From NCBI RefSeq assembly GCF_017562075.2, contig NC_054081.1, forward strand, positions 20,217,141-20,281,140: 64,000 bases of DNA, given 5' to 3'. Source of the DNA: Anopheles merus. Lineage: Eukaryota > Arthropoda > Insecta > Diptera > Culicidae. The notes beneath the pieces are model-generated. The model worked only from the letters and a program-made list of their open reading frames with translations. It was not told the DNA's origin and did no database searches. How positions within the stretch are numbered: the first letter of the stretch is position 1; every line of letters starts with the position of its first letter. The position numbers were made by a program, and so were the translations under genes. Shown here in pieces: positions 31,884 to 42,346 of this stretch.

Positions 31884-33289
31884 TTGAGATTACAACCATA
31901 CAACTTTGTAGTTAAATACATTCCCGGAAACTGTAATATTTCTGATAGTTTATCGAGATTGGGATCAAATTGGGATATCAACAAACCATTTGACGAAGCT
32001 TCAGAGCATTACGTCTATACTATTGACAATGAATACGAGGCGATCACATTAAGCGAAATCAGGTCAGAAACAGCACAAGATGAGACAATGAAGAAAGTTG
32101 TCAAAGCTATAGAAAATCAGACATGGGGCCCAAACTTGGCACATTATCAGGCGTTCAGCAAAGAACTAGGAATTATACAAGGTATGGTTGTGAGAGATGA
32201 CAGGACAGTTCTACCAGGAAAGCTGAGACAAAAAGCATTACATATAGCTCATGCAGGACACCCAGGAGAGGTAACAATGAAAAGAAAATTACGAGAGAAA
32301 ATGTGGTGGCCATTTATGGACAGGGAAATAGAGTCGTACGTCAAAACGTGTAGTGGATGTGCAGCAGTGCGGAAAATGGGCACAGCAGAACCAATGATAC
32401 GGAAAGAAATGCCTGAACGACCATGGCAAGACATAGCAGTAGATTTTTTTACGGTAAAAGAATTTGGAACTTTCCTGGTACTAGCTGATTATTATAGCAG
32501 ATTTTTAAAAATTGTGGAAATGAAAAACATTACAGTAAGTAAAACTATTGAAGCTATAGAAACGATATGCAAAGATCAAACATTCCCCGAATCGATCAGG
32601 TGTGACAATGGACCTCCATTTAGTAGTGAAGAGTTTAGAACGTATTGCAAAACAAAAGATATAAAGATAGTACATTCAATTCCCTATTGGCCCCAAATGA
32701 ACGGACTAGTAGAGCGAAATAATAGAGGAATACTAAGAACATTAAGAATTGCAAAAGCACAAAACAGTGATTGGCGTAAAGCTATTGAAGAGTATGAACA
32801 TATGTACAATACTACACCACATTCCATAACAGGTAAAGCCCCCTAGAATTATTAAATGGAAGGCCAGTTAAGGGACTATTACCATCATTAAAAACAGCAA
32901 CAGATTGGAACCGCGTCAAAGATGTGAAAGAGAGAGATGCGATACGGAAAATGAAAGGAAAAATCTATGCGGATGAGAAGAGACGATCCAAACCTTCTGA
33001 CATTGAAGTAGGAGATATAGTTCAAATATGGAACTATCACCAAGTAAAGGCAGAGCCAAAATATGGAACTGAAAGATTTAGAGTCATAAAAAGGGTTGGA
33101 AATGATACTATAGTAGTAAGTGATGAAGGAGTTAAATATCGCCGGCCTGTTGCACACTTATATAAGATTCCCCTGGTAGAAGCGATAAAAACAAAGAATT
33201 CACAAAATAGTAAACAAAAAGATGATAACCAAAGTGTAGGTAAACGTCCAATAAGAGTTCGCAGAATTCCAAATAGGCTAAAGGATTAA
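31884..33289 (+). pseudogene. Gypsy C integrase
   Basis: The frame 31884-32846 runs from the end of RNase H (YIPGNCNISDSLSRL) into integrase. It has the HHCC finger (HIAHAGHPGEVTMKRKL..CSGCAAV) and core blocks DIAVDFFTVKEFGTFLVLAD, IRCDNGPPFSSEEF and QMNGLVERNNRGILR, so all three catalytic acids are present. A frameshift at about 32840 is followed by 32924-33289, the C-terminal module (VGDIVQIWNYHQVKAEPKYG, RFRVIKRVGNDTIVVSDEG). It ends at TAA 33287, 107 bp before the 3' LTR. Confidence 0.85.
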
Positions 33290-33396
33290 GATAATAGTTT
33301 TTTTTTTCTTTCTCGTATATCAATGTAAATATTAAAATACAATGTAAGTTTTTGTAGTACTTTTGAAATTGGATTAACTTCAGAGGAGAAAAAGGA

Positions 33397-33625
33397 TGTA
33401 GAGTTTCGTACAAGCAGTGTTGTATACAAGAGAGAGAACAAACATAGAATGAGGGGAAGTGTGAGAACGTTGATTAAAAGAGAGGGAATTGTGGGAGAGA
33501 ACATTGGTCACTGTTGGAAGTTATATAAAGAGAACGTTGGTGAGAATCGAGGAGATGGTTAATAAACAGTGACGAGGAAACATCAACGATACCGGGTGTA
33601 TTATTTAGAAGAGGAGGATTCTACA
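33397..33625 (+). repeat. Gypsy C 3' LTR
   Basis: It is a 229-bp partner of 27466-27694. A polypurine tract AGAGGAGAAAAAGGA lies directly upstream. The target duplication ATTAC follows. Confidence 0.95.
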
Positions 33626-33630
33626 ATTAC

Positions 33631-35063
33631 GAGCTATAAAACTTTTGGAATAGATTCTATAAATATAAATACATGCATTACTATACCTATCATTACAAAA
33701 TTAACGACTAATCTAAACCATAATCTTTTATTGCATGTATTACCTACCCGCTTAGGGGGTTATAGAAGTAAGGGGTAAAAGTTGATTTTATTTTTTAAAG
33801 CACATTTAAAAAATTAAAAAAAAAATCTGAATTTTTTGCCCCTGTTTTAAAATATGTTTCTCCAGGCATTCTATTTTTTTTTTTTGGTTTGATTCAATAA
33901 TCGAATAAAAAGTTATCATAAAAATAATACGCAAAACATACCCGGGTAGGTGGTTATAGAAATGAAGGTTAAAGAATTTACTTATGTCCCCCAACCCAAG
34001 GTAAGGCCTTCAACATTTCCAGGGAAACCTCCTTAAGGTTTCTATGATCGCCTGGACGACCAAGTGTCGAAAGTCCGCCTCGAAACAGTACCCACAGTAC
34101 CCAAAAATTGAACATACCACATAGCCTTTCTGATATTACTGATTGTTCAGTAACTGATATCGATTAAAAAGTGGCGAAAACAAGTATTTGAAGTGGGGTT
34201 TTTATTGATGTGCAGGGTTGTCCATTCTGCTCATGCTCATCTCTGTTTCATAAACTTTTATATACATGTGAACTGTATTTTGTTGAAACAAGTTTGTTGA
34301 TTTGGTATGGACTCACGGTTTCCACGATATTTCTGCAAGAACAACACAGTGGCGTGAAGATTTTTCTCAACCAAAACATACTTTTATATTCCCAACATTT
34401 TATTGGGGTGTCGATCCGTCACTGTGCACACAATATTCAGGGGTTCTTTTAAAGGAGCCGTGGGTAACATTTGGCTCGCGGGCCATTAGTTTCCCATCCA
34501 TGCTATAAACGGACGATCCATGTGATCCGTGATCCCTTTACGGGCATGTTGTCAAGTCGAGCGAGTTGTGTTGAGTTTTTTCGCTATATTGTATTATTTT
34601 TAAAGAAAAATATTTTAAGAGTTTCTGATCATCAATTAATTGGACAAGTCACAATAATTTATATTTTCTTTCTCTACTATTCTTTTCAGTGTCACAGAGG
34701 CGTTCGAGCGTAATTTGGTCACCTCAAATGCATATGTTTTATTTTACGAACGAACATAGGAAATTTCTTGTTTATTTTTTATTTTTTGTTTAATCTTAAT
34801 GGTAGTTTCTTTTAATGTTAGCGCAATAGACAAAGTCCTTATAACTATTCAAGTGATTAACAATAAACTCATGAAAGAACTCTTGAAACAAAGACAAAAA
34901 CAGCCCTCAAATTAACGACATTAACCTTATGTGTAGAAGCGGATTAAACAGTTAGAAGACTGTTCATGCTCATTTTTGACAACCTTACAAAGAACCCATG
35001 CTCATGTAATGCTCAAATAAAAAAATAAAGAAAATCTTGCACATAAAAGAGCTTCTGCGCGTT
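33631..35063. other. Non-coding; SINE head and small repeats
   Basis: A degenerate SINE head lies on the minus strand at about 34500-34565 (CTCGACTTGACAACATGCCC). A direct repeat of GGTTATAGAA(G/A)T(A/G)A(A/G)GG occurs at about 33760 and 33950. TTTGGCTCGCGGGCCATTAG at about 34471 resembles a hAT end. No gene was recognised. Confidence 0.4.
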
Positions 35064-35075
35064 ACACATATCTTT

Positions 35076-35292
35076 CTTCTTCTTCTTCTTTTTGGCTGAA
35101 CAACCATTGTCGATCAAGGCCTGCCTGTACCACTGGGTTTGGGGTTTGGCTTTCAGTGACTAATTGATTTCCCCTCATAGCAGGATAGTCAGTCCTACGT
35201 ATGGCGGCACGGTCCATTTGGGGTTTGAACCCATGACGGGCATGTTGTTAAGTCGTACGAATTGACGACTGTACTACGAGACTGGCTCACAC
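35076..35292 (-). mobile_element. tRNA-derived SINE copy 2
   Basis: It has the same structure as the SINE at 3894-4113, with B-box GGTTCAAACCC, core CGTAGGACTGACTATCC and a (GAA)n tail. Target duplications ACACATATCTTT lie at 35064-35075 and 35293-35304. Confidence 0.9.
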
Positions 35293-35304
35293 ACACATAT
35301 CTTT

Positions 35305-35782
35305 AACAAAAGAAATTAATTAGAAAATTAGATTACCAAACTTCTAAATTGCAAAACTAAATTTATTCAATTTTGAAATATCACATATCAAATCATTATT
35401 GTACGGTTTCCTTTTTATATCAAAGTGTTTTGTGAATTTAAATATTCCATTATATGTTGGGAATTAAAATTGCCTAATTTCATTAAAAAGCAATAAGGTA
35501 GGTGTCGTGATCGATGCACATTTTTCTTTCACAATCGAATGTATTTCACTTTTATCAAAAACTGTTCTTTTTTCTTTTTTTAACTTTATTTCCTCGCTTT
35601 CGAACCTCCCCACAACCTTGCTACGATCGATCAACCACAAGACTGACGTCCGTCTTCTCCAACTTCCTTTACTTTCCAGTTTCGCCCGGCATGTCTTGCG
35701 CTTGACGCTGTTTCGCCCTTTCAAGCAAATTGCTTGATTAATTCATTAAATATTTTCTTGCAATTCAATTTTTGTTTTGAAT
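35305..35782. other. Non-coding flank; no recognised gene
   Basis: Overlapping open frames at 35464-35737 exist on both strands, but none shows a known family. AT-rich. Confidence 0.3.
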
Positions 35783-35787
35783 ATTGT

Positions 35788-36264
35788 TGTAGGTTGCTAG
35801 GGCCTACTCCGTCGTGTGGACTGTATTTCGTGGGAGCAGAACTCCCGAGCCAAAGCCTTTAAAAAGGCTGGCACCTCGAAGGAAAACTCCGCTTCAATAT
35901 CTACGGAATTTCCTACCGCGGTCTTGCCACTCTTATAGAAAATCGAATTTCTCTAAAAGAGCAATGCTCATCAAAAAGTTGAAGAGAGAACTTAGTAATT
36001 AATACTGGAATTCTAACTTGATTTATTGGTGATTTCTGGGGGGTTCTTATCAGGAGCCGACGTGCTCCGTTAGCGATACATACATTTTCCTGTTTAAATC
36101 CTGTTAAGTTGGCTATATTCCAACTGGATTCTTTGGGATTGAACTGGTCTAAATGGGAATTCTGTCTAATGGGAAAATACATGTAATGCGTGTTGCCTAT
36201 GCATAGGCGTTGTTAATTCTTTGCCTAACTCGCGGGTGTGTTCTGCCTATCTCAAAATCCAACA
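35788..36264 (-). repeat. BEL B 3' LTR (minus-strand sense)
   Basis: It is a 477-bp LTR. The sequence just inside it reads, on the minus strand, AAGGTGGCAGAA, a plausible polypurine tract. Confidence 0.95.
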
Positions 36265-36300
36265 TTCTGCCACCTTAAAATTGAACAATTTTAATAATTT

Positions 36301-38619
36301 CTAATTGATAGGCAAAACACACAACCTAACTAGTGGCCTAGTGATGTTCATTTTTGTACTTGTGCGCAACGTTGCTACTCTTATCTTTCCATCTTTTCCT
36401 GGATGGACTTCCGTGACGCGTGCCAATGGCCATGTCGTTGGTGGCATATTGTCCTCTTTGATCAATACTAACGTACCTGGTTTAATCTCTTGTCCTTCGC
36501 TTATCCATTTCGAACGCGGCTGAAGCTGTTGAAGGTATTCCCTGGACCATCTTGTCCAAAAATGGCGTTTTAGCTGTTGTATGAGGCGCCAGTGAGTAAG
36601 TCTGTTTTCAGGAACGGTCGTCGTTTCGGCGTCTGGAACCTGCTGCAGATGTGACCCAACCAAAAAATGGCCTGGGGTAAGGGCTGTTGCGTCGGATGGA
36701 TCCTCTGTCATCGGGGTGAGAGGACGAGAATTCAAGCAACACTCGATCTCAGCCAATAACGTCGTCATATCTTCAAAAGATAGAGTGGTGTTTCCCAGAA
36801 CTCGAACCAGGTGGTGCTTCATCGAGCGCACAGCTGCCTCCCAAATCCCGCCAAAATGAGGCGCGCGTGGTGGTATAAATTTCCAGATGATCTGCCTTTC
36901 CAGCGTCCAACTCTGCATGCCTTGTTGGTGTTCAGGTGTTCGCAGAAGTCTGTACAGCTCATTCAGCTGATTGTTGGCTCCTTTGAAGTTCGTTGCATTG
37001 TCCGAATGCAACTCCTCGGGAAGTCCGCGACGAGCGACGAAACGGCGTAATGCTGATAAAAACGCCTCTGTGGTGAGATCCGACACGAGCTCAATGTGAA
37101 TAGCTCGTGTTATGAAGCAAACGAATATTGCTACATAAGCCTTTGTAGCAGCGGCCCTTCGATATGGTCCCTTGACGAATACTGGACCACAATAATCAAT
37201 CCCAGTGATTGAAAAGGGTCGACGAGGTGTCACTCTGCTTGATGGTAGATCTGCCATTAGCGTCTCTGAAGATGAAGGTTTCGCTCGGAAACAGGTGATG
37301 CAGTGATGATATACACGTCGGGCTATGTTCCTGCCACCAATGATCCAATATCGTTGGCGACTGTTGCTCAGCATCAGTTGTGGCCCCGCATGGAGTCGAG
37401 TTTTGTGAAAGTGGTCCATTAATAACTCCGCCAGTGGATGGTTGTTGGGAACCAAAATCGGATGCTTGGTGTCTTCTAGTAGAGGTGCATTGGATAGACG
37501 TCCTCCAACGCGAATGATGCCGTTTGCTCCTAGCTGCGGATGCAGCCATTTCAGCTTTGATGATGAAGGTATCGGCTTGTTATGTTGAAGAGCCTTTATT
37601 TCATGCTCAAATTGGTCCTGCTGTGCCAGCCGACACAATACTTCCTCAGCCTCCCGTAGGTCTTGGGTTGTAAGTCCAATACCCGCGTACTGTCGACGCT
37701 TGAAGCGCCTGTTGAAGTATTGCACCCAATATGCCACAATCCTTCGAAGCCTGGAGAATGATGAGTATAGCGTAAAGATGCGATGTGGTGGTTTTTCTGT
37801 AACTGGACAAGCTACTGTGGTGACTCGCTGCTCTGCTGCTGCTGCTTCACATGATGATGGTAATGGTGATTCAGGCCACTGGTCCTCGGGTAGACAAATC
37901 CAGGAAGGACCCTGCCACCATAGCGGATTGTCTAGAAGGTCCTTGCTCAAGCAACCACGCGATGCTAAGTCCGCTGGATTGTCGACTCCGGGGATGTGCC
38001 GCCAAACACTTCCTTGGGTCAAGTGTTGCACTTGGGAGACGCGATTGGCGACGAATGGTTTCCAGCAATTTGGCGATGCTCGTAACCAATGAACTACGGT
38101 CATGGAATCCGTCCAGAAAGTTGCAGGAGACGAGAGCTTGACCGCTAATCTGACCCGATCATAGAGCAAGCTGGCCAATTGTGCAGCGCACAATTCCATT
38201 CGAGCAATGGAGTGTTTGCTATTTATCGGTGTCACCTTAGTTTTCGACGCGTACAGTTGCATCGTGATGTTCCCTTTGTCATCTCGGCTTCTGATGTAGC
38301 AGCATGCGCCATATCCCTTTTCCGATGCATCGCAGAAAAAATGGAACTGGCTTGATGTCGAATCGGGCCTGATGGCTACACGAGGAATGTGTAGATTTTG
38401 TAAATGTATCAACTGGTTGTGGAAGTTGATCCATTCTCCTTGTAGATGATGTGGCAACTCGTCATCCCATCCCCAGGGCTGTTGCTGCTCCGTTTGTAGG
38501 GTCCAGATGCGTTGGAGGAACTGCTTGGCCATGGCTTTTACGGGATCGACGATGCCCAAAGGATCATAGATCCTGGCGATGCACGATAGCACCTTTCTCT
38601 TGGTGATTGCCCCAATCAC
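36301..38619 (-). CDS. BEL B Pao linker, RNase H and integrase (ORF segment)
   Basis: A 772-codon uninterrupted minus-strand frame. It opens with SCIARIYDPLGIVDPVKAMA of the Pao region, then RNase H (FHFFCDASEKGYGACCYI, SIARMELCAAQLASLLYD, TFWTDSMTVVHWL, NPADLASRG). The integrase follows: HKTRLHAGPQLMLSNSRQRY, CITCFRAKP, ITGIDYCGPVFVK, LHSDNATNFKGANNQ and PHFGGIWEAAVRSMKHHL, with all three catalytic acids. It ends with the domain past the core (ALTPGHFLVG, EDNMPPTTWPLARV). It is joined to the RT frame through a one-base shift near 38590. Confidence 0.9.
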   Translation of the reverse strand: MIGAITKRKVLSCIARIYDPLGIVDPVKAMAKQFLQRIWTLQTEQQQPWGWDDELPHHLQGEWINFHNQLIHLQNLHIPRVAIRPDSTSSQFHFFCDASEKGYGACCYIRSRDDKGNITMQLYASKTKVTPINSKHSIARMELCAAQLASLLYDRVRLAVKLSSPATFWTDSMTVVHWLRASPNCWKPFVANRVSQVQHLTQGSVWRHIPGVDNPADLASRGCLSKDLLDNPLWWQGPSWICLPEDQWPESPLPSSCEAAAAEQRVTTVACPVTEKPPHRIFTLYSSFSRLRRIVAYWVQYFNRRFKRRQYAGIGLTTQDLREAEEVLCRLAQQDQFEHEIKALQHNKPIPSSSKLKWLHPQLGANGIIRVGGRLSNAPLLEDTKHPILVPNNHPLAELLMDHFHKTRLHAGPQLMLSNSRQRYWIIGGRNIARRVYHHCITCFRAKPSSSETLMADLPSSRVTPRRPFSITGIDYCGPVFVKGPYRRAAATKAYVAIFVCFITRAIHIELVSDLTTEAFLSALRRFVARRGLPEELHSDNATNFKGANNQLNELYRLLRTPEHQQGMQSWTLERQIIWKFIPPRAPHFGGIWEAAVRSMKHHLVRVLGNTTLSFEDMTTLLAEIECCLNSRPLTPMTEDPSDATALTPGHFLVGSHLQQVPDAETTTVPENRLTHWRLIQQLKRHFWTRWSREYLQQLQPRSKWISEGQEIKPGTLVLIKEDNMPPTTWPLARVTEVHPGKDGKIRVATLRTSTKMNITRPLVRLCVLPIN

Positions 38620-40399
38620 GTATGGGGTTGATTTTAAACTGCAACGTGTCAGATGCTGGGTCCCAAATCAAACCGAGGGTGGCGAGAAGTCCCTTCGATC
38701 CACTGGTAGCATAAAGGCTGGATGCTAATTTCTCCTGGTTCACGTTCTGAAGTACTGATGGGTCGCTGGACGCCCACTTCCGCAGCTCGAATCCTGCACT
38801 AGCGTAGAGTTGCTCAGTTTGCAGCTGCAGCATCTGCGCCGCTTCAGATGATTGCCCGCCGGAAACGAAGTCATCTACGTAGAAGTCACAGGAACGTTCT
38901 GCGGCGACTGGAAACTCTCCTCCATGGTCCGCTACGATTTGTTGCAACGAACGCACTGCCAGGAATGGAGCGGATGCTGTCCCATATGTTACCGTGTTGA
39001 GCTCGTACTCCTGAATCGGATCGTTGGGTGAACTTCGCCAAATGATGCGTTGCAGTGATCGGTCCTTTGGATGAATCCAAACCTGCCGGTACATTTTGGT
39101 GACGTCAGCGGTAAGGGCGACTGGTTGAGTTCGGAACCGCAGCAAAATAGAAGTGGCATCTTGTTGAATTGTCGGTCCGACCATTAGTGTGTCGTTCAAA
39201 GACACACCCGTTGAAGATTTGCTCGATGCGTCAAACACCACTCGACACTTCGTCGTGGTGCTGTCGGTTTTGAAGACCGGATGATGTGGTAGATAAAACG
39301 ATTCATCGTTCTTTGAAGAAGCTGCCACCTTGCTCATATGGCCTAAGCGAAGGTACTCTTCCATGAAGTCCACATAGGCACGTTGGGTGTCGGGTTCTCG
39401 TTGAAGTCGACGTTCTATCGCTAGGAACCGTCGAAGTGCGATAGTCTTTGAATCGCCCAGCTTGCCAATCATTTCTGGCTTGCGTGGAAGCTGAACCATG
39501 TACCTGCCATCCTCTTCTCGTGTGGTGGTTGCAGTGTAGTGATCCTCACAGGCTCGTTCTTCGATGCTCCAGCTCGGTGTGTTGCTCAGGTCTTCGATGG
39601 CGAAAAACTGCTTCATCAGGTTGTCCAACTCGTTCGTGTGTGTTGCCACCGCACACATTACTGGAGACATGGGTTCGGTGATGGTAGCACTGCCACTGAC
39701 TACCCAACCAAATTCAGTTTCCTGAATGGTTGGCATGTTGTCACCCAGGGAGAGTCGTCCGGTCCTCAGGATCTCGAAGAAGTGTGTTGCTCCCAAGATG
39801 ATGTCAATGGTTCCTGGCCGATTGAAGGATGGATCAGCCAAGATGCAGGTTTCAGGTATCTTCCAATGGCTGACATCAATCGGTTGAGTTGGTATGTCTG
39901 CTGACAGCTTCGGTAGCACAAGCAACTCCAATGATGCAGTATAGCTCGAGCATCGAGAATGGATGGTGGTTTCGATGGAATGTCGCACATTCGATCTTGT
40001 ACTGCCACCAATACCTGATAGCGGAAGATTGATTAGCTTCCGCGGCAATTCCAGGAACTGTGCCAATCTGCCGGTGATGAAGTTGGATTGAGCTCCGCTA
40101 TCCAAGAGAGCTCTTGCTGGATGGCTAACTCCGGCACGATCGGTGATGTTGAGCACTACTGTTGACAATAGCACTGTGGATGGCACTGCTGTCGTCAATG
40201 AAGTCATCGATGCCCCGATGAATGTTGGTTGAGCTGCATCGACTGGAAGCTGATGAGATGTTGCAGCGGCATCTGGAGGCTGAAGAGATGGTGCTGCTGG
40301 AGCTGCTCCCCATGAAGTAGATGATGATGACGTTTCTTGCAGATACGGCACGTCCATTTCGATCGGCACTGCGAAACCGGGTGTCCAGCGCTGAGGCAA
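38564..40399 (-). CDS. BEL B protease and reverse transcriptase (ORF segment)
   Basis: A 611-codon frame. The peptidase is ARALLDSGAQSNFITGRLAQ, followed by LGATHFFEILRTGR and ETEFGWVVSGSA. The RT has ESFYLPHHPVFKTDSTTTKC, VVFDASSKSSTGVSLNDTLM, ALTADVTKMYRQVWI and the active site DFYVDDFVSGGQS. It continues as ASSDPSVLQN and TLGLIWDPASD. No internal stop. It overlaps both neighbouring frames by short stretches, which marks the frameshift sites. Confidence 0.9.
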   Translation of the reverse strand: MPQRWTPGFAVPIEMDVPYLQETSSSSTSWGAAPAAPSLQPPDAAATSHQLPVDAAQPTFIGASMTSLTTAVPSTVLLSTVVLNITDRAGVSHPARALLDSGAQSNFITGRLAQFLELPRKLINLPLSGIGGSTRSNVRHSIETTIHSRCSSYTASLELLVLPKLSADIPTQPIDVSHWKIPETCILADPSFNRPGTIDIILGATHFFEILRTGRLSLGDNMPTIQETEFGWVVSGSATITEPMSPVMCAVATHTNELDNLMKQFFAIEDLSNTPSWSIEERACEDHYTATTTREEDGRYMVQLPRKPEMIGKLGDSKTIALRRFLAIERRLQREPDTQRAYVDFMEEYLRLGHMSKVAASSKNDESFYLPHHPVFKTDSTTTKCRVVFDASSKSSTGVSLNDTLMVGPTIQQDATSILLRFRTQPVALTADVTKMYRQVWIHPKDRSLQRIIWRSSPNDPIQEYELNTVTYGTASAPFLAVRSLQQIVADHGGEFPVAAERSCDFYVDDFVSGGQSSEAAQMLQLQTEQLYASAGFELRKWASSDPSVLQNVNQEKLASSLYATSGSKGLLATLGLIWDPASDTLQFKINPIRDWGNHQEKGAIVHRQDL

Positions 40400-40647
40400 T
40401 TGAAACAGCGTTTCAATGACTGTACTTTACTTTTCCTCTGCACTACGGACATCGCGATGAAGGTTGGACAGTTCTGAAGAGTATGATGCTGCTGGCACAG
40501 AACACACGATGGATTGGCAGCTGTGGTGGAGGTGAAAGCTTTGGTGCTTGTTGATTTCCGTGATGTCTCTGGCGTGCAGCTTTCGAGCACCTCACATTGA
40601 CGATTGATGAAATCGAGAGTTTTTGAAGAGATCCGGAAACTCTCCAT
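40204..40647 (-). pseudogene. BEL B gag zinc-knuckle segment
   Basis: The frame reads FRISSKTLDFINRQCEVLES, CVLCQQHHTLQNCPTF, VQSLKRCFNCLSAGHPVSQC and WTCRICKKRHHHLLHG. These are three Cys/His clusters at the end of BEL gag. It bridges the capsid frame and the protease frame, each through a single-base shift. Confidence 0.85.
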
Positions 40648-41545
40648 GTTCCAACGAACTCTCCCATGCTTTCCTTGTGTCAGCGTCCATACATGAGCTG
40701 AGAAGATGTGTGATGATGAGGTTGCTGGTACTGTCGATAGTCTGCTTCATAAACACTAAGCCATCCACATGACTCTTGCACGTCTCCGCTAGCTTCCGCA
40801 GGTCCTTTGCAGATTCTCGGGGTGCATGCTTCAGCTGAAGCAATCCTGCGATGTGCTTGTCGACAATCAGCCGAGGATTCTCAAAACGCCTCTCCAAGAC
40901 GTCCCAAGCCGCCTGGAAGTTGTTGCCATTCAGAATGGACGTGTTCAGGATGCCAGCTGCTTTCCCTTGCAGCGCTTTGTTGAGATGGTGAAGTTTTACT
41001 GCATCCGAGTCATTAGTCCGCTTCATGATGTCTAAGAACATGGCCTTGAACGTTGGCCAGTGTTCGTATAGACCATCAAAAGTCGGCATTGGGATGTTGA
41101 GATGATGCTGAATGGAGACCGATGATGATGCAACTTCAGGAGGTGTTGTAGCTGACGATGGCTTTTTGTCGATTACGACCAACCTTGCTGCCTTAGAAGC
41201 ATATAGTGAGTGGAATGCTTCGTCTTTTGCCAAATCTTCGTCTACGTCATCTGGCAATTCTTCGAGGATTAAATCCATGACATGGCTCTGCACCGCTTTC
41301 AGTTCTTCCAGCATACCTCGTTGGACTTGAGATATGATGTCGTCTTTCTGTTCGGTGTTTATGTTTGCCAGCTTGCGGAATAAGCCTTTGTGTTTGGCGC
41401 GTAGACTTTGGATGTACTTTGAAGAGTTTGGCTGCGACGCTTCACGTCTTTCTTGACCATTGGTTTGTGCCATTTCGATGCCTTCCTGCTCTTCGATGAT
41501 TTGCTGATCTTCTTCTTCTACAGGAGGTGCACGTGAGACTGACAT
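40592..41545 (-). CDS. BEL B gag capsid (DUF1759-like)
   Basis: It starts at ATG 41545 (MSVSRAPPVEEEDQQIIEEQ), with an acidic N-terminus, then a helical region (YIQSLRAKHKGLFRKLANIN) and the conserved BEL capsid block IPMPTFDGLYEHWPTFKAMF, VKLHHLNKALQGKAAGIL and AWDVLERRFENPRLIVDKHI. This domain forms the particle shell. It runs 317 codons to a stop after the shift into the knuckle frame. Confidence 0.9.
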   Translation of the reverse strand: MSVSRAPPVEEEDQQIIEEQEGIEMAQTNGQERREASQPNSSKYIQSLRAKHKGLFRKLANINTEQKDDIISQVQRGMLEELKAVQSHVMDLILEELPDDVDEDLAKDEAFHSLYASKAARLVVIDKKPSSATTPPEVASSSVSIQHHLNIPMPTFDGLYEHWPTFKAMFLDIMKRTNDSDAVKLHHLNKALQGKAAGILNTSILNGNNFQAAWDVLERRFENPRLIVDKHIAGLLQLKHAPRESAKDLRKLAETCKSHVDGLVFMKQTIDSTSNLIITHLLSSCMDADTRKAWESSLEHGEFPDLFKNSRFHQSSM

Positions 41546-41604
41546 TTGGCAAGTCTAATCTCCACGTATTGACGATGATCGCTGTTGTTTTTGATGTACT
41601 TGAA

Positions 41605-41822
41605 GTAGGACCAACCTGCCTGGGTGTCCGTCGAGGATGGGACCAACCCGCCTGGGTGTCCGTCAAAGATGAAATCAACCCGCCCGGTTGTCCGCTGAAG
41701 ATGCAACCCTTGTTGCCGAAGAATGCAATCCGTCCGATTGCCGAGGATGGGACCAACCCGCCCGGTTGTCCGCTGAAGATGCAACCCTTGTTGCCGAAGA
41801 TGCAATCCGTCCGATTACCAAG
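41605..41822 (-). repeat. BEL B leader tandem repeats (pattern A-A-A-B-A-B)
   Basis: In plus orientation, four copies of a 32-bp unit A (GATGGGACCAACCCGCC(T/C)GG followed by GTGTCCGTC-like sequence) alternate with two copies of a 45-bp unit B (GATGCAACCCTTGTTGCCGA and 25 more bp). The array lies between primer site and gag start and is non-coding in the gag frame. Confidence 0.85.
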
Positions 41823-41844
41823 GATGAACGCTTCTGGTTGCGTA

Positions 41845-41862
41845 ATCCGGTTCGAAGAACCA
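41845..41862 (-). promoter_or_regulatory. BEL B primer-binding site (tRNA-Tyr-like)
   Basis: On the minus strand TGGTTCTTCGAACCGGAT lies 3 bp inside the 5' LTR. It closely resembles the site of BEL C (TGGTCCTTCGAACCGGAT). The first dozen bases of the BEL C site complement the tRNA-Tyr acceptor end as I recall it; the BEL B site has one change there. Confidence 0.6.
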
Positions 41863-41865
41863 AAA

Positions 41866-42341
41866 TGTAGGTTGCTACGGCCTACTCCGTCGTGTGGACT
41901 GTATTTCGTGGGAGCAGAACTCCCGAGCAAAAGCCTTTAAAAAGGCTGGCACCTCGAAGGAAAACTCCGCTTCACTAACTACGGAATTTCCTACCGCGGT
42001 CTTGCCACTCTTATAGAAAATCGAATTTCTCTAAAAGAGCAATGCTCATCAAAAAGTTGAAGAGAGAACTTAGTAATTAATACTGGAATTCTAACTTGAT
42101 TTATTGGTGATTTCTGGGGGGTCTTATCAGGAGCCGACGTGCTCCGTTAGCGATACATACATTTTCCTGTTTAAATCCTGTTAAGTTGGCTATATTCCAA
42201 CTGGATTCTTTGGGATTGAACTGGTCTAAATGGGAATTCTGTCTAATGGGAAAATACATGTAATGCGTGTTGCCTATGCATAGGCGTTGTTAATTCTTTG
42301 CCTAACTCGCGGGTGTGTTCTGCCTATCTCAAAATCCAACA
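41866..42341 (-). repeat. BEL B 5' LTR (minus-strand sense)
   Basis: It is a 476-bp partner of 35788-36264. The target duplication ATTGT follows at 42342-42346. Confidence 0.95.
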
Positions 42342-42346
42342 ATTGT

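Larger units (their letters stand above)
35788..42341 (-). mobile_element. BEL B: near-complete BEL/Pao retrotransposon, minus strand
   Basis: LTRs at 35788-36264 and 41866-42341 (477 and 476 bp) begin TGTAGGTTGC and end ATCCAACA in plus orientation. They differ at only about five sites. Target duplication ATTGT lies at 35783-35787 and 42342-42346. The internal frames cover the full BEL order on the minus strand. They are joined by three frameshifts, so the copy is recent but probably defective. Confidence 0.95.

Noticed and set aside
33132..33504. Envelope-like hydrophobic ORF downstream of gypsy C pol
   Set aside because: It is on the opposite strand, overlaps the LTR and integrase, and its hydrophobicity follows from AT-rich sequence.
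37196..38141. Secondary ORFs inside BEL B
   Set aside because: They are shadows of the 772-codon pol frame.
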